Source: Prochlorococcus sp. AG-402-N08 (GTDB lineage Bacteria > Cyanobacteriota > Cyanobacteriia > PCC-6307 > Cyanobiaceae). Taken from it: 64,000 nt of DNA. The position numbers were made by a program, and so were the translations under genes. The notes below the pieces were generated by a model, which saw only the letters and a list, made by a program, of their open reading frames with translations, ran no database searches and was not told the DNA's origin. The stretch spans positions 48,985-112,984 of the forward strand of contig QCIS01000007.1 in the NCBI GenBank assembly GCA_003216535.1, written 5' to 3'. This document shows, in pieces, positions 1 to 10,196 of the stretch (positions are counted from its first letter, which is position 1; the number at the start of each line of letters is the position of its first letter).

Positions 1-834
1 ATCATTAGTTAAATATAAAGTCTCTGATTCCCAGACATTATCAAAAATATCAATCCTTTCAGATATAAATCTAGTTCTTTTTACTGGATTAACATTCGCT
101 TTTAAAGAATTATCAGAAAAATTCTTAAGAAAAGTTTCTTTCTCTCTTTTTCGTACAATATTTCCAAATTCCAAATTAGATGAAGTATTTAGCTTGACCT
201 TTTTTATTTTAAAATATTCATCAAAATTATCATTTATAGAAATATCTTTTTTATCGTTATTTAGAAATTCCGATAGGTAATCAAAATCAACAGATCCATA
301 TGCATCTAATATAAAACCTTTTTTATTTTTAAAGTCATATTGAATTTTACTAGCCAAAAGGAACTGATTTTGGGACCTAAACTTTATTTCTCCCTCTATT
401 ATTAGTAAAGATTTTTCCCTATCATAAGAAAAACTATCTGTATTTAAAACTGCTTTCTTATTAGTAATAATTACATTACCTTTAGCGGAAATAATTGAAT
501 CTGATATTTCTTCATAATCTGCTAGAATTTCCAACTCTTGTGCATTTGAATTTTTTATTTTAGAGTCATTTTCAAAACTTATTAGTAAATTATTGAAGAA
601 TTCTTCAAAATTTAAAGGGAGATTGAATTCGTTTCCATTATTTTTAAAATTTTTCCTTTCTGAATAGGCTAAGTTTGCAAATTTTTTATATTTAATTTCC
701 TTATTAATTTTTTTACTATTTCCATTTTTTGAATCTTCTGAAATCTTCTTTATAGATAAATTAGATCTAGATAAAATAGGATTTATTAAGCCAAAAAAAA
801 GAAAGACACTTAACCAATAAAATAATTTGTTCAA
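1..834 (-). CDS. Partial (3' end outside window) DUF3769 / LptD-like cyanobacterial outer-membrane protein
   Basis: Open minus-strand frame from a TTG start at 834: LNKLFYWLSVFLFFGLINPILSRSNLS...ILADYEEISDSIISAKGNVIITNKKAVLNTDSFSYDREKSLLIIEGEIKFRSQNQF; LptA/LptD-like repeat pattern. Missing from the ORF track because it runs off the edge and has no ATG. Confidence 0.65.
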   Translation of the reverse strand, partial: MNKLFYWLSVFLFFGLINPILSRSNLSIKKISEDSKNGNSKKINKEIKYKKFANLAYSERKNFKNNGNEFNLPLNFEEFFNNLLISFENDSKIKNSNAQELEILADYEEISDSIISAKGNVIITNKKAVLNTDSFSYDREKSLLIIEGEIKFRSQNQFLLASKIQYDFKNKKGFILDAYGSVDFDYLSEFLNNDKKDISINDNFDEYFKIKKVKLNTSSNLEFGNIVRKREKETFLKNFSDNSLKANVNPVKRTRFISERIDIFDNVWESETLYLTND

Positions 835-1089
835 GGATTAATTTGATTGTTATCCATATTTTAATTTAAAATATATTTCTTTCATATTCAGTCTTAGTAC
901 ATATTCATTAAAGAAAAATCATAAAAATTTAAATTTTTTAAAAATGCTTATCAAGTTTATCCCTAACAGAATTTACTTAATACAAAAAGTCAATTTTTTT
1001 TTTTTCAAAAAACAAATAGTCAGAGTTTCATAGTTATTTAATACAAATTCAATATTTCATATTGATTTAGTTTGAAAAGCAAAAAAGGA

Positions 1090-1149
1090 CTATGGCCATA
1101 GTTTTGAACCAGTACCTCCTGCAATAATAATTGGAACTATTTTATTTAT
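1090..1149 (-). pseudogene. 5' remnant of mannose-1-phosphate guanylyltransferase (manC)
   Basis: Minus-strand translation INKIVPIIIAGGTGSKLWP*S matches the canonical N-terminal signature (M)NKIVPVIIAGGTGSRLWPLSR; in-frame stop after LWP, no further homology. Confidence 0.75.
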
Positions 1150-1160
1150 TGTTTTTGAAG

Positions 1161-2282
1161 TCAGTATTCATTTGGACTATATACAGAAAAACCTTTATTT
1201 TTAAGTAAAAATTCTTTTTTAGCTTCAAAAGAATCTTCTTTTATCATCTCAGAAATTATTGCTTCTAAAGAAATCTTACTCATCCAATTAAGTTCTTTTC
1301 TAGCTTTAGAGGCATCCCCTTTTAATTCCTCTACTTCAGTTGGTCTAAAGTATCTTGGATCAATTCTCACAACAATTTCTCCTGTATCTGCTCTTTTACC
1401 TATCTCATCTAAACCACCTTTTTCCCAAATTATTCCTTTGCCTCCCTTAACTTTATTCCAACCGAGTTCTATCGCACTTAATTCAATGAATTCACGAACA
1501 CTTTTCATCTGACCAGTAGCTATTACATAATCTTGAGGTTCTTCTTGTTGAAGCATAAGCCATTGCATGTATACATAATCTTTGGCGTGACCCCAATCTC
1601 TTTTTGCATTAATATTTCCCATATAAATACATTTTTCAAGACCATAATTTATTCTTGAAAGCCCTCTTGTTATTTTTCTTGTAACGAAGGTTTCTCCTCT
1701 CCTAGGACTTTCATGGTTAAAAAGAATGCCATTACATGCAAAAATATCATAAGCCTCTCTATAGTTTATAACCATCCAGTATGCATACAATTTTGCGACT
1801 GCATACGGACTCCTTGGATAAAAAGGAGTTGACTCTTTTTGTGGCACTTCTTTTACTAATCCATATAATTCACTTGTGCTCGCTTGATAAATTTTAGTTT
1901 TCTTTCTCAGATTTGAATTTTTTACTGCCTCAAGAATTCTGAGTATTCCTAGTGCATCACAATTTGCAGTATATTCTGGAGTTTCAAAACTAACTGCAAC
2001 ATGACTCTGAGCACCTAAATTATATATTTCATCAGGCTGAATTTTTTGTATTAATTTGAATATATTAGTACTATCAACTAAATCTCCATAATGAAGAAAA
2101 AACTTTGCTTCACTCTCATGAGGGTCTTGATATAAATGATCAATCCTTGAGGTATTAAAAGAACTTGAACGCCTTTTCAAGCCATGTACTTCATAACCTT
2201 TTGAAAGAAGCAGTTCAGATAGATAACTTCCATCTTGTCCAGTTATTCCAGTAATTAGCGCAACTTTGTTTGTCCTCGTCAT
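1161..2282 (-). CDS. gmd: GDP-mannose 4,6-dehydratase
   Basis: [43 protein letters not shown], full length, Gmd family. Confidence 0.95.
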   Translation of the reverse strand: MTRTNKVALITGITGQDGSYLSELLLSKGYEVHGLKRRSSSFNTSRIDHLYQDPHESEAKFFLHYGDLVDSTNIFKLIQKIQPDEIYNLGAQSHVAVSFETPEYTANCDALGILRILEAVKNSNLRKKTKIYQASTSELYGLVKEVPQKESTPFYPRSPYAVAKLYAYWMVINYREAYDIFACNGILFNHESPRRGETFVTRKITRGLSRINYGLEKCIYMGNINAKRDWGHAKDYVYMQWLMLQQEEPQDYVIATGQMKSVREFIELSAIELGWNKVKGGKGIIWEKGGLDEIGKRADTGEIVVRIDPRYFRPTEVEELKGDASKARKELNWMSKISLEAIISEMIKEDSFEAKKEFLLKNKGFSVYSPNEY

Positions 2283-2485
2283 ATTAAATCAAATCTTTTT
2301 CACTCTACATTAAAAACTTTAAAAAATAAGTATTTATAAATATCCATAATTAAAAAATTTAAACATTTATAAAAGAAGAGAAGATAGTAAAATTATTCAC
2401 AGAATTTTATGTCTAAGCATTGATACTTTCTTAAAAAGAAATTTATTTTTATTGGATTAAAAAAAGAATACATAAAACTAATATT

Positions 2486-3544
2486 TTAATTCAAATAACC
2501 ATTTGGGTTATTTAATTGCCAATTCCAACCATCTCTGCAAATATCTTCAATACTAAACTTAGGTTCCCAATTTAACTTTAATTTTGCGAATGATATATCC
2601 GCTACAACAAAAGCTTTATCGCCTTGTCTCCTCTTATCAAAGCTGAATGGAATATCTATACTATTAACTTTTTCAAAAATTTTTATTAACTCTAAAACAC
2701 TTGTACCTTTTCCTGTACCAAGATTTATAGTTAAGTTTTGAGGTTTTTCTTTTAGTAAATGATTTAATGCTGATAAATGTCCCTCTGCAAGATCCATAAC
2801 ATGTATATAATCTCTAATTCCAGTTCCATCTTTTGTACCCCAATCTGATCCAAAAATTTTTATTTCATTTAATTTCCCAATAGCTACTTTTGTTATTTGA
2901 GGATAAAGATTATTTGGATTTCCAAAAGGATCCTCGCCTATTAGACCGGAATAATGGGCACCTGCAGGATTAAAATATCTTAGAGAAGCGATCCTCCAAT
3001 GAGAAGGGTAACTTTTATATAGGTCGCAAAGGATCCTTTCTATAGTCAACTTTGTATATCCATAGGGATTGACAGGCTCACAAATATCATCCTCTTTCAA
3101 TAATTTGTCAGACTTTGCTTTGTAAACTGATGCACTACTACTAAAAACAATAGTTTTGCAATTATATTTTTCCATTATTTTTAAAAGATTTATTGTGCCA
3201 ACGACATTGTTCTCCCAATATTTGAGAGGTTCATTAATTGATTCAGAAAGTGACTTTAAACCTGCAAAATGAATTACAGCATCAATTGATTTATTAACTT
3301 TTATGCTGGATTGAAAAACTTTATCAATATCACTTTTAATTTTCAAATCACCTTCAATTACATATAACTTTTTTCTAACACTCTGCTTTTTGTTTTCTAA
3401 AATTTCTAATACTTTTTTTAATGAATTTTCTGATGAATTAATGTAGGAATCGATTATGAAAACATTATATCCTTTTTCTAAAAGCAATAAACAAGTATGA
3501 CTTCCTATAAATCCTGTACCGCCAGTAATAAGAATATTTTTCAT
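2486..3544 (-). CDS. galE: UDP-glucose 4-epimerase
   Basis: ILITGGTGFIGSHTCLLLLEKGY...YGYTKLTIERIL...RYFNPAGAHYSGLIGEDP. Confidence 0.93.
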   Translation of the reverse strand: MKNILITGGTGFIGSHTCLLLLEKGYNVFIIDSYINSSENSLKKVLEILENKKQSVRKKLYVIEGDLKIKSDIDKVFQSSIKVNKSIDAVIHFAGLKSLSESINEPLKYWENNVVGTINLLKIMEKYNCKTIVFSSSASVYKAKSDKLLKEDDICEPVNPYGYTKLTIERILCDLYKSYPSHWRIASLRYFNPAGAHYSGLIGEDPFGNPNNLYPQITKVAIGKLNEIKIFGSDWGTKDGTGIRDYIHVMDLAEGHLSALNHLLKEKPQNLTINLGTGKGTSVLELIKIFEKVNSIDIPFSFDKRRQGDKAFVVADISFAKLKLNWEPKFSIEDICRDGWNWQLNNPNGYLN

Positions 3545-3791
3545 AAAAATAATTTAAACAACTAAAGATGATTTATTTGTAATTGAAACTAGAATTTAAA
3601 ATTTTTATCCAAATAATATTATATATTGGTTTTTAGTTAAAGTAAAAGGAAGATTTTATTAATTAAAAAACTACTATATTTAATTAATTTTCAAAATATT
3701 TTTTAATTATAAAAAAATTCTCAGATATTTTTCAACACTTTCTTTTTCAAAATTTTTCCTCCAGTTGAATTAAAATTAATTTAATTCAAAC

Positions 3792-3978
3792 TATTTTAGG
3801 CCTATAGAAGTTGAAGAATTTCTTGGTAATTCCTCAAAAGCATTAAAAACTTGATTGGTAACCTACTACTTCTCTTTAAGAAATGATTGCCGAAATGATT
3901 AATCATGATTTAAATGAAGCTAAAAAAGAATCCTTATTAAGAAATAAAGGTTTCATAATTCATTCTTCAAAAGAATAA
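3792..3978 (+). pseudogene. 3' remnant of a second GDP-mannose 4,6-dehydratase (gmd) directly upstream of fcl
   Basis: YFRPIEVEEFLGNSSKALKT* (frame 3) then, after a frameshift, LDW*PTTSL*EMIAEMINHDLNEAKKESLLRNKGFIIHSSKE* (frame 1). Collinear with the intact Gmd C-terminus [55 protein letters not shown]. Confidence 0.88.
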
Positions 3979-3983
3979 TTTGC

Positions 3984-4979
3984 ATGAAGAAATTAATTTC
4001 AAAAAGTGAAAGATTTTTTATTGCTGGAGCCAATGGCATGGTTGGGCAAGCAATTGTTAAAGCTTTAAGAAAATCAGGATATGGGAAAAAAGAACATGGA
4101 GGGATTTTTCTTACCCCCTCTAGAAAAGAATTAAATTTACTAAATGGAGAAGATGTTGAAAAATGGTTTGAAATTAATAAACCTACAGTTGTAGTTTTAG
4201 CTGCAGCAAAGGTTGGAGGAATTCAAGCTAATAACTCTTTGCCAGCTGACTTTATTCTTGAAAATTTAAAAATACAGACTAACGTAATTGAAAATTCCTG
4301 GAAAATGAATGTTAAAAGATTTCTCTTTATGGGAAGTAGTTGTATCTATCCAGCGAAGTCTATACAACCAATAAAAGAAGAATATTTACTTACAGGTAAG
4401 CTTGAAGATACAAATCAATGGTATGCAATAGCTAAAATTGCCGGAATGAAATTATGCGAAGCATTGAGAAAGCAATATGGATTTGATGCGATTTCTGTAA
4501 TGCCAACAAACTTATATGGGCCAGGGGATAATTTCAATTTAGAAAATAGCCACGTGCTGCCTGCCCTTTTAAGAAAGTTTTATGAAGCAAAACTACATTC
4601 TAGGAATGAAGTTATTTGCTGGGGTTCAGGGAGGCCAAGAAGAGAATTTATGTTTATTGATGATTTTGGTAAAGCTTGTGTTTTTATTCTTGAAAATTTC
4701 CATCCTGGAATGAATGGAGATGATATTCCATTTCTTAATGTTGGTACTGGTTCAGATTTAACCATCAAAGAATTAGCTGAAAAAATAGCTAATTTGTTTA
4801 ATTTCAAAGGAAATATTATTTGGGATACGAAAGAGCCTGATGGGACTTATCAGAAAAAATTAAACGTTGAGAAATTAAATCGGTTAGGTTGGGAGTATCA
4901 AGTATCAATTGATGAAGGCTTAAAAAAAACACTCGATTATTTCGTTTCTTCTTATAAATCAAAAGAGATAAGACTTTAG
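3984..4979 (+). CDS. fcl: GDP-L-fucose synthase
   Basis: FFIAGANGMVGQAIVKAL...AAAKVGGIQANNSLPADFILENLKIQTNVIE...GSSCIYPA. Confidence 0.93.
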   Translation: MKKLISKSERFFIAGANGMVGQAIVKALRKSGYGKKEHGGIFLTPSRKELNLLNGEDVEKWFEINKPTVVVLAAAKVGGIQANNSLPADFILENLKIQTNVIENSWKMNVKRFLFMGSSCIYPAKSIQPIKEEYLLTGKLEDTNQWYAIAKIAGMKLCEALRKQYGFDAISVMPTNLYGPGDNFNLENSHVLPALLRKFYEAKLHSRNEVICWGSGRPRREFMFIDDFGKACVFILENFHPGMNGDDIPFLNVGTGSDLTIKELAEKIANLFNFKGNIIWDTKEPDGTYQKKLNVEKLNRLGWEYQVSIDEGLKKTLDYFVSSYKSKEIRL

Positions 4980-5093
4980 GTTATTTTTGAAATTAGTTTT
5001 AGATATTAATTATTTTTTTAATATAAAATACTTTTATAACGTAAATTATAATCATTTATCATATTAAAAAATTATTAATTAACTTTAATATAA

Positions 5094-6023
5094 TTATTCA
5101 TTATTGATATTTTCGAAAATAGTATATTTTGAATTTTTGTAATGCAAAAAGTCTTTTCTCCATTTAAATAAATATTTAGCCCAGGAACTTATATGATAAC
5201 GCGTTGTTTTATTAGAGAAAATAGAGTTTAGAATACCCGTTTTTTTGGATGACTCATAATTTCCAATATGTATTATTTTAAATTCAGGATAGTACAAAAC
5301 TTTTTTTGATTTTTCTCTTGCCATTCTACAAATATCAATATCTTCGAAATAAAGGAAAAACTTTGGATCAAAACCCTTAATAGACTCAAAAAAGTCTCGC
5401 TGAATTAACATAGAACATCCTGATACCCAATCTACAAATACTGGTCTATTTTTGTTTCTATTTAAATAAGCCATCTTTTCTAAATAATTTCTTATAAATT
5501 TAAAATTTAAAAACCTTAAAAATTTATTTAGTTTAAATAAATGATTGATTGGTTTGATGAGCAGAAAAAACGGATCGAAGCTAAAGTATGAATTTTCCCA
5601 CTGTTTTTTTTCATTAAGTATCATTGGGGCACATATAGCAACTTTATCATTAACTTTATTAAGAAAATTAATTAAACTATTTGTAAAGTTTATATCATTA
5701 ATAAAAATAGTATCGCAATTCAAAATAAGAATTTTCTTACTTTTCCCTAAACTAGCCCCCAGATTACAACCAGATCCATATCCAATATTTGTTAAATTCT
5801 TAGTGATACTTAATTTAAATTGAATTTGATTATATTTCTTAGGTAGATTCAAAATATCTTTATATTCTTTTTTTTCTCCTGTTTCTCCATAAGAATTATC
5901 AATAATAAATATATTGAAATAAAAAATTTCTTTTTTTAAACAAGCTAAAAAACTTTCTATACTAATTTGTAATTTTTCTAAGGAAAGGTAGTTAACATAC
6001 ACTATATCTAAAGATACTTTCAT
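5094..6023 (-). CDS. Glycosyltransferase family 2 (rhamnosyltransferase-like)
   Basis: IDNSYGETGE...NLGASLGKSKKILILNCDT...VDWVSGCSMLIQRDFFESIKGFDPKFFLYFEDIDICRMAREKSKKVLYYPEFKIIHIGN. Confidence 0.88.
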   Translation of the reverse strand: MKVSLDIVYVNYLSLEKLQISIESFLACLKKEIFYFNIFIIDNSYGETGEKKEYKDILNLPKKYNQIQFKLSITKNLTNIGYGSGCNLGASLGKSKKILILNCDTIFINDINFTNSLINFLNKVNDKVAICAPMILNEKKQWENSYFSFDPFFLLIKPINHLFKLNKFLRFLNFKFIRNYLEKMAYLNRNKNRPVFVDWVSGCSMLIQRDFFESIKGFDPKFFLYFEDIDICRMAREKSKKVLYYPEFKIIHIGNYESSKKTGILNSIFSNKTTRYHISSWAKYLFKWRKDFLHYKNSKYTIFENINNE

Positions 6024-6031
6024 ATAAAGTT

Positions 6032-6616
6032 TTAACCTGAATATTTGAAAATCATGTAAAGATTTTGAATTTTAATAAATTTTCCAAAAAACTTTAAAGG
6101 GAAAGGAAAATAAAAATAATCAATAATGCTAATCTTAGTATCAGATAAAAATAAATCCTTTAAATTATCTAATTCGTAAAATATTTTATGATCGGGATCA
6201 ATTTGAAAGCCTCTTTTACAAGGAACTCCAATTATAATTTTTCCACCTTTTTTTAAAATTCTTTTTGTTTCAGAAATAAATTTTCTAGGATCAACAATAT
6301 GCTCTAAAACTTGATCTGAAATAACTACGTCAAAACTATTATCATTTAAAGGGAAAATCCCATCATCCTCAATATGATATCCATTAAGGTGATTATCCCT
6401 CAAGAAATTAATATTAAATATATTGTTATCAAGCCCTACAGATTCTTTATCACCGTAAGAAAGAAATTCTCCAATACCGCATCCTAAATCAACAAATCTT
6501 GGACCAGTTTTGAATCTTAAAAATGGAAATAAAAAAATTTTTCTATATATCTTTCCTAAAAAAGAAATCTTTTTTAAGTATTCATGATATTCCTTATAAT
6601 TCGTTGAAGAGTCCAA
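6032..6616 (-). CDS. Class I SAM-dependent methyltransferase
   Basis: FVDLGCGIGEFLSYG...FDVVISDQVLEHIVDPRKFISETKRILKKGGKIIIGVP. Confidence 0.85.
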   Translation of the reverse strand: MDSSTNYKEYHEYLKKISFLGKIYRKIFLFPFLRFKTGPRFVDLGCGIGEFLSYGDKESVGLDNNIFNINFLRDNHLNGYHIEDDGIFPLNDNSFDVVISDQVLEHIVDPRKFISETKRILKKGGKIIIGVPCKRGFQIDPDHKIFYELDNLKDLFLSDTKISIIDYFYFPFPLKFFGKFIKIQNLYMIFKYSG

Positions 6617-6659
6617 AATAAAAATACTTTTTTATAAATATATCCTAAATTCTTGATAT

Positions 6660-7739
6660 TCAAAAGATTTTATCTAATCTATTAAACATTTCTTGAGATA
6701 CTCTTGATTGACTATATTTAGAAGGTAAAAAATTCATTTTTCTTATTTTCTTTGAAGTTTGTTCTATTGCTTTTTCAATAGTTTTTGACAACTCTTCATC
6801 CTTCCTAAATAAGAAAACATTTTCCGAAACTAAACTTAATTCTGAGTTGCCATCGGTATCTCTTAGAACGCACGTCAAACCCATAAATAAACTTTCTAAT
6901 ACTGCTCTAGAGGTGCCTTCAGAACTAGAAGGCAAAACCAAAATATCATAATTTTTAAATCTTTTAAAAGGATTTTTTACAAATCCTATAAGCTTTATTT
7001 TTGAATCTAAATTCATTCTAGAAATTAAATTTGCAATTCTCTTCTCTAATTCACCCCCTCCAATAATATCTAATTTTAAATCATATTTATTTATTTTACT
7101 AATTGCATCAATGAGTAATTCGGGATTTTTTCTCTTAGTTAAACTTCCCAAAAATAAAAGATTAAATTTCTTTTTATTCTTAAATTTTCTATTTTCATAT
7201 TTATAAAGATCAAGATTTTTTTCATCAATAAAATTCGGCACTACTTCAGTTTTTAGACCAACTAATTTATTTACTTGACTTTGCATTGATAATGTCATAG
7301 AAAAAACTAATGAAAAATTTCTTAAAATAAATAGATGTAACAGTGCTAAACAATAACCAAGAAATCCATAAGTGAATTTATAATTAGTCATTAAATTACC
7401 CCTAATACTGGAAACTTTGGGGAATTTATGCAAAGAAATAAAATTTGTTAAATCGGCGCTAAAACACATTGAAAAAACTAAGATATTTTTATTTTTAGTA
7501 CTCATGTATTTGATAAATTCTCTAAATTTTTTAACATTCTTAAAAAAATTTTTTTTTGATTCAGATAAATATTCTTTGGCAATTTCTTTTTCAAGAAAAG
7601 CATTTGATCCTTTGCCTTTATTTATAAAGACGAGTTGAACAAAATAATACTTAGAAAGACCATTTGCAATAGCAAAAGCTCCTTTTATGGGACCTGTTGG
7701 ATTATCTGCAGGGAGTAATAAGATAATAGTTTTTTTCAA
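6660..7739 (-). CDS. Glycosyltransferase, GT4-like
   Basis: FNLLFLGSLTKRKNPELLIDAI...LVLPSSSEGTSRAVLESLFMG. Confidence 0.85.
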   Translation of the reverse strand: MKKTIILLLPADNPTGPIKGAFAIANGLSKYYFVQLVFINKGKGSNAFLEKEIAKEYLSESKKNFFKNVKKFREFIKYMSTKNKNILVFSMCFSADLTNFISLHKFPKVSSIRGNLMTNYKFTYGFLGYCLALLHLFILRNFSLVFSMTLSMQSQVNKLVGLKTEVVPNFIDEKNLDLYKYENRKFKNKKKFNLLFLGSLTKRKNPELLIDAISKINKYDLKLDIIGGGELEKRIANLISRMNLDSKIKLIGFVKNPFKRFKNYDILVLPSSSEGTSRAVLESLFMGLTCVLRDTDGNSELSLVSENVFLFRKDEELSKTIEKAIEQTSKKIRKMNFLPSKYSQSRVSQEMFNRLDKIF

Positions 7740-8893
7740 TTTTTTTTACTGAGATAAATAAAGTTTTCTGCTCTTTTTTTCCAATTAAAGTACTGCATGT
7801 ATTCATTAAATGCATTTTTTGATATATATGTAGATAATTTTCTATTATCTTTTATTATTTTTAAAGCTTTGTCCCAACTATCAAAATTTTTGGGAGGGAC
7901 AAGTAAGGCATTTCTTCTATCCTCAAGTATCTCTCTTAATACTGGCAAATCAGAAGAAATTATAGGAACTCCTGAAGACATATATTCAAACAATTTCAAT
8001 GGTGACATCCAATCAGCAGTATTAGAACCCTTAATGCCTATAGAAACATTTCTTTGGTATGGCATCAATAATACATCTACACATCTTAAAATCTTAAGCG
8101 AATCAATATGATCTAGATATCCGAAAAAGATTAGATTGCTAGACTCATATAATTTTTTGCTTATGATAATATCTTCATCTGTTCCCCCAAAAACTAGAAA
8201 TAAAAAGTTTCTATTTCTTTTTGATAATTCATAAATAACTTCAATGCCTCTACCAGGATATAAATGTCCAAAATAACCACAAAAAAAATTAAATTTAAAA
8301 TATTTTTTTTCTAATAATTCTCCAATAATTTGCTTCTTCTTTTGCTCTGAAAATATTTCTAAACCCGATTTGGCTGCATCAGGGAAGATTTCAATATTCT
8401 TAAAATTAAAGTTATGATATTGATTTAATTTTTCTCTCAATTTTTTTGAAATTACAATAGATTTAATTCTCTTACTCTTAAGTAATAAAAATTGTATATT
8501 TTTTCTAATTCCCTGCTCTGGTGTATGGGTTTCATATATTAGGTTAATTCTGAGGATTATACCCGCTAAATATGCTGCATATAAATTTCTACAAATTATA
8601 ATTTTCTTATTATTTGATTTTTTTAAAAGAAAAAAAACAAATCTTAGAGCTATGAAAAATTCAATGCCAAATTTATAATTAATATTAAAATCTTTAAATG
8701 AAATATTTTTATTATCAAATCCAAAAGAATTTTTTAAATAATTTTCAATATCAGCTTCGTTTTTAAAATTTAATTTAGCAAACAAGTCAACCTTATAACC
8801 TAATTCTATAAAGCCATATATCTGGTTTAGTACATGGACTGTGTTGGCTTGCCTTGATGGAATAGTTGAGGCTGAAACATAAACAATTCTCAT
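7736..8893 (-). CDS. Glycosyltransferase, GT4-like
   Basis: FGYLDHIDSLKILRCVDVLLMPYQ...MSPLKLFEYMSSGVPIISSDLPVLREILEDRRNALLVPP. Confidence 0.87.
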   Translation of the reverse strand: MRIVYVSASTIPSRQANTVHVLNQIYGFIELGYKVDLFAKLNFKNEADIENYLKNSFGFDNKNISFKDFNINYKFGIEFFIALRFVFFLLKKSNNKKIIICRNLYAAYLAGIILRINLIYETHTPEQGIRKNIQFLLLKSKRIKSIVISKKLREKLNQYHNFNFKNIEIFPDAAKSGLEIFSEQKKKQIIGELLEKKYFKFNFFCGYFGHLYPGRGIEVIYELSKRNRNFLFLVFGGTDEDIIISKKLYESSNLIFFGYLDHIDSLKILRCVDVLLMPYQRNVSIGIKGSNTADWMSPLKLFEYMSSGVPIISSDLPVLREILEDRRNALLVPPKNFDSWDKALKIIKDNRKLSTYISKNAFNEYMQYFNWKKRAENFIYLSKKN

Positions 8894-8902
8894 ATTTAAA
8901 TA

Positions 8903-10054
8903 TTAAATTCTTTGATAACCAATACCTGGATAGTTTATAAACTTTTTCTTTATAAAACTATTACTTTCTTCTGCATAAATTACTAAATTAATTTTTTCCA
9001 ATAAAAGGTTCCTAAACCATGTATCCCATAAGTCAGATTCATTCCAACCTCTACTATAAATTGACCAATGAGTTTTTAATTTATTAAATTTATTCCTTTG
9101 AATTGAAATATTAGTTTTTAACTTAAATAAAAAAGAGATAAAATCACCTTTAAATATGTGATTTATAGACTTAAGGTGGTTTTTGAATGATCTTGGCCTT
9201 ATAAATTTTGACTCACACCACCCTCCATCAGTATTTTGTTCATTTAATATGGTTTTATAAGTAATACTCAATTGTTTTCTAAATTTTTGAATATTAACGA
9301 ATTTTGAAGTTAGAAAAAAAATTGCATCATAGTCATAGCATCCTCCGCCCCCTGGATATGGAGCAAAATGACCATCTTTATCGCTTAGTTTGGAAACGAA
9401 ATCAGCAGCTTTTTGCCAAAAAATACCATCTATATTCAGGAAATCCAAAATCTCATATTGATGATATCCATTTTGAAATTGTAAAAAAGGATTTGAGAAT
9501 TTACATCCAAAAAAACCATTAATGTTCATAGCTTTCAAATGTAAATCAACCCATTCGTCTATTTTATTTTCAACCTTACGATTTAAATAGATTTTATTAT
9601 GAAGAAGATTAATAGCAAAAAACATAGCAAAATTTCCAGAGCCTGGTTTACCATCAAATGCACCAATATTATTTAGGTAAGATTTAATTGAAACACCTTT
9701 AAAAATATTCTCAGTTAATTCAGGCATTGGGTCTTTTTCTATAGTATTTAAAATCTTCAAAGAAGAAAGAGTAAATGATAATAATTGCAAAAAACTTTTA
9801 TCGTAAATGAGAGTTCTTTTTTCGGAACTCATCTTTTTTTTTAATTTTCTAATATTGTTTCTTAATAATCCATCCATAAGATATTTATCTTTTTCAATTA
9901 GTTTTCTATTTCCTAGCAAATTCAAGTTAAATATATAGAAATTTAGTGCAAATAAAGAATTATCCGATAGGGGAGTTAACCTGAAAATTTTTTCATCTAT
10001 ATCAACACAAGATTCAACGAAACTTGCAACACTCTGATCTTTTTTTGCGTACAA
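8903..10054 (-). CDS. Uncharacterised protein with possible alpha/alpha-toroid (terpenoid-cyclase-like) repeats
   Basis: ILNEQNTDGGWCESKF (QxxDGGW-like) and KDGHFAPYPGGGGCYDYDAIFFL; helical repeat character. Confidence 0.5.
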   Translation of the reverse strand: MYAKKDQSVASFVESCVDIDEKIFRLTPLSDNSLFALNFYIFNLNLLGNRKLIEKDKYLMDGLLRNNIRKLKKKMSSEKRTLIYDKSFLQLLSFTLSSLKILNTIEKDPMPELTENIFKGVSIKSYLNNIGAFDGKPGSGNFAMFFAINLLHNKIYLNRKVENKIDEWVDLHLKAMNINGFFGCKFSNPFLQFQNGYHQYEILDFLNIDGIFWQKAADFVSKLSDKDGHFAPYPGGGGCYDYDAIFFLTSKFVNIQKFRKQLSITYKTILNEQNTDGGWCESKFIRPRSFKNHLKSINHIFKGDFISFLFKLKTNISIQRNKFNKLKTHWSIYSRGWNESDLWDTWFRNLLLEKINLVIYAEESNSFIKKKFINYPGIGYQRI

Positions 10055-10196
10055 CTTAAATAACTTATATTTATTTATTTATTATATACATAGTAATTGA
10101 ACAGAATTGTATAAAATAAATATCAAAATATAAAAATTTTTAAAAGGTAATAATTTTATTTTCTAGTTTAAATATATAATGAAAAAGATTTGAAAT

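Noticed and set aside
4580-4807. 75-aa minus-strand ORF inside fcl
   Set aside because: Fully antisense to a confident CDS. The same applies to other short antisense ORFs (for example 5545-5823, 7417-7638, 7797-8111, 34608-34904, 48881-49339, 56059-56409).
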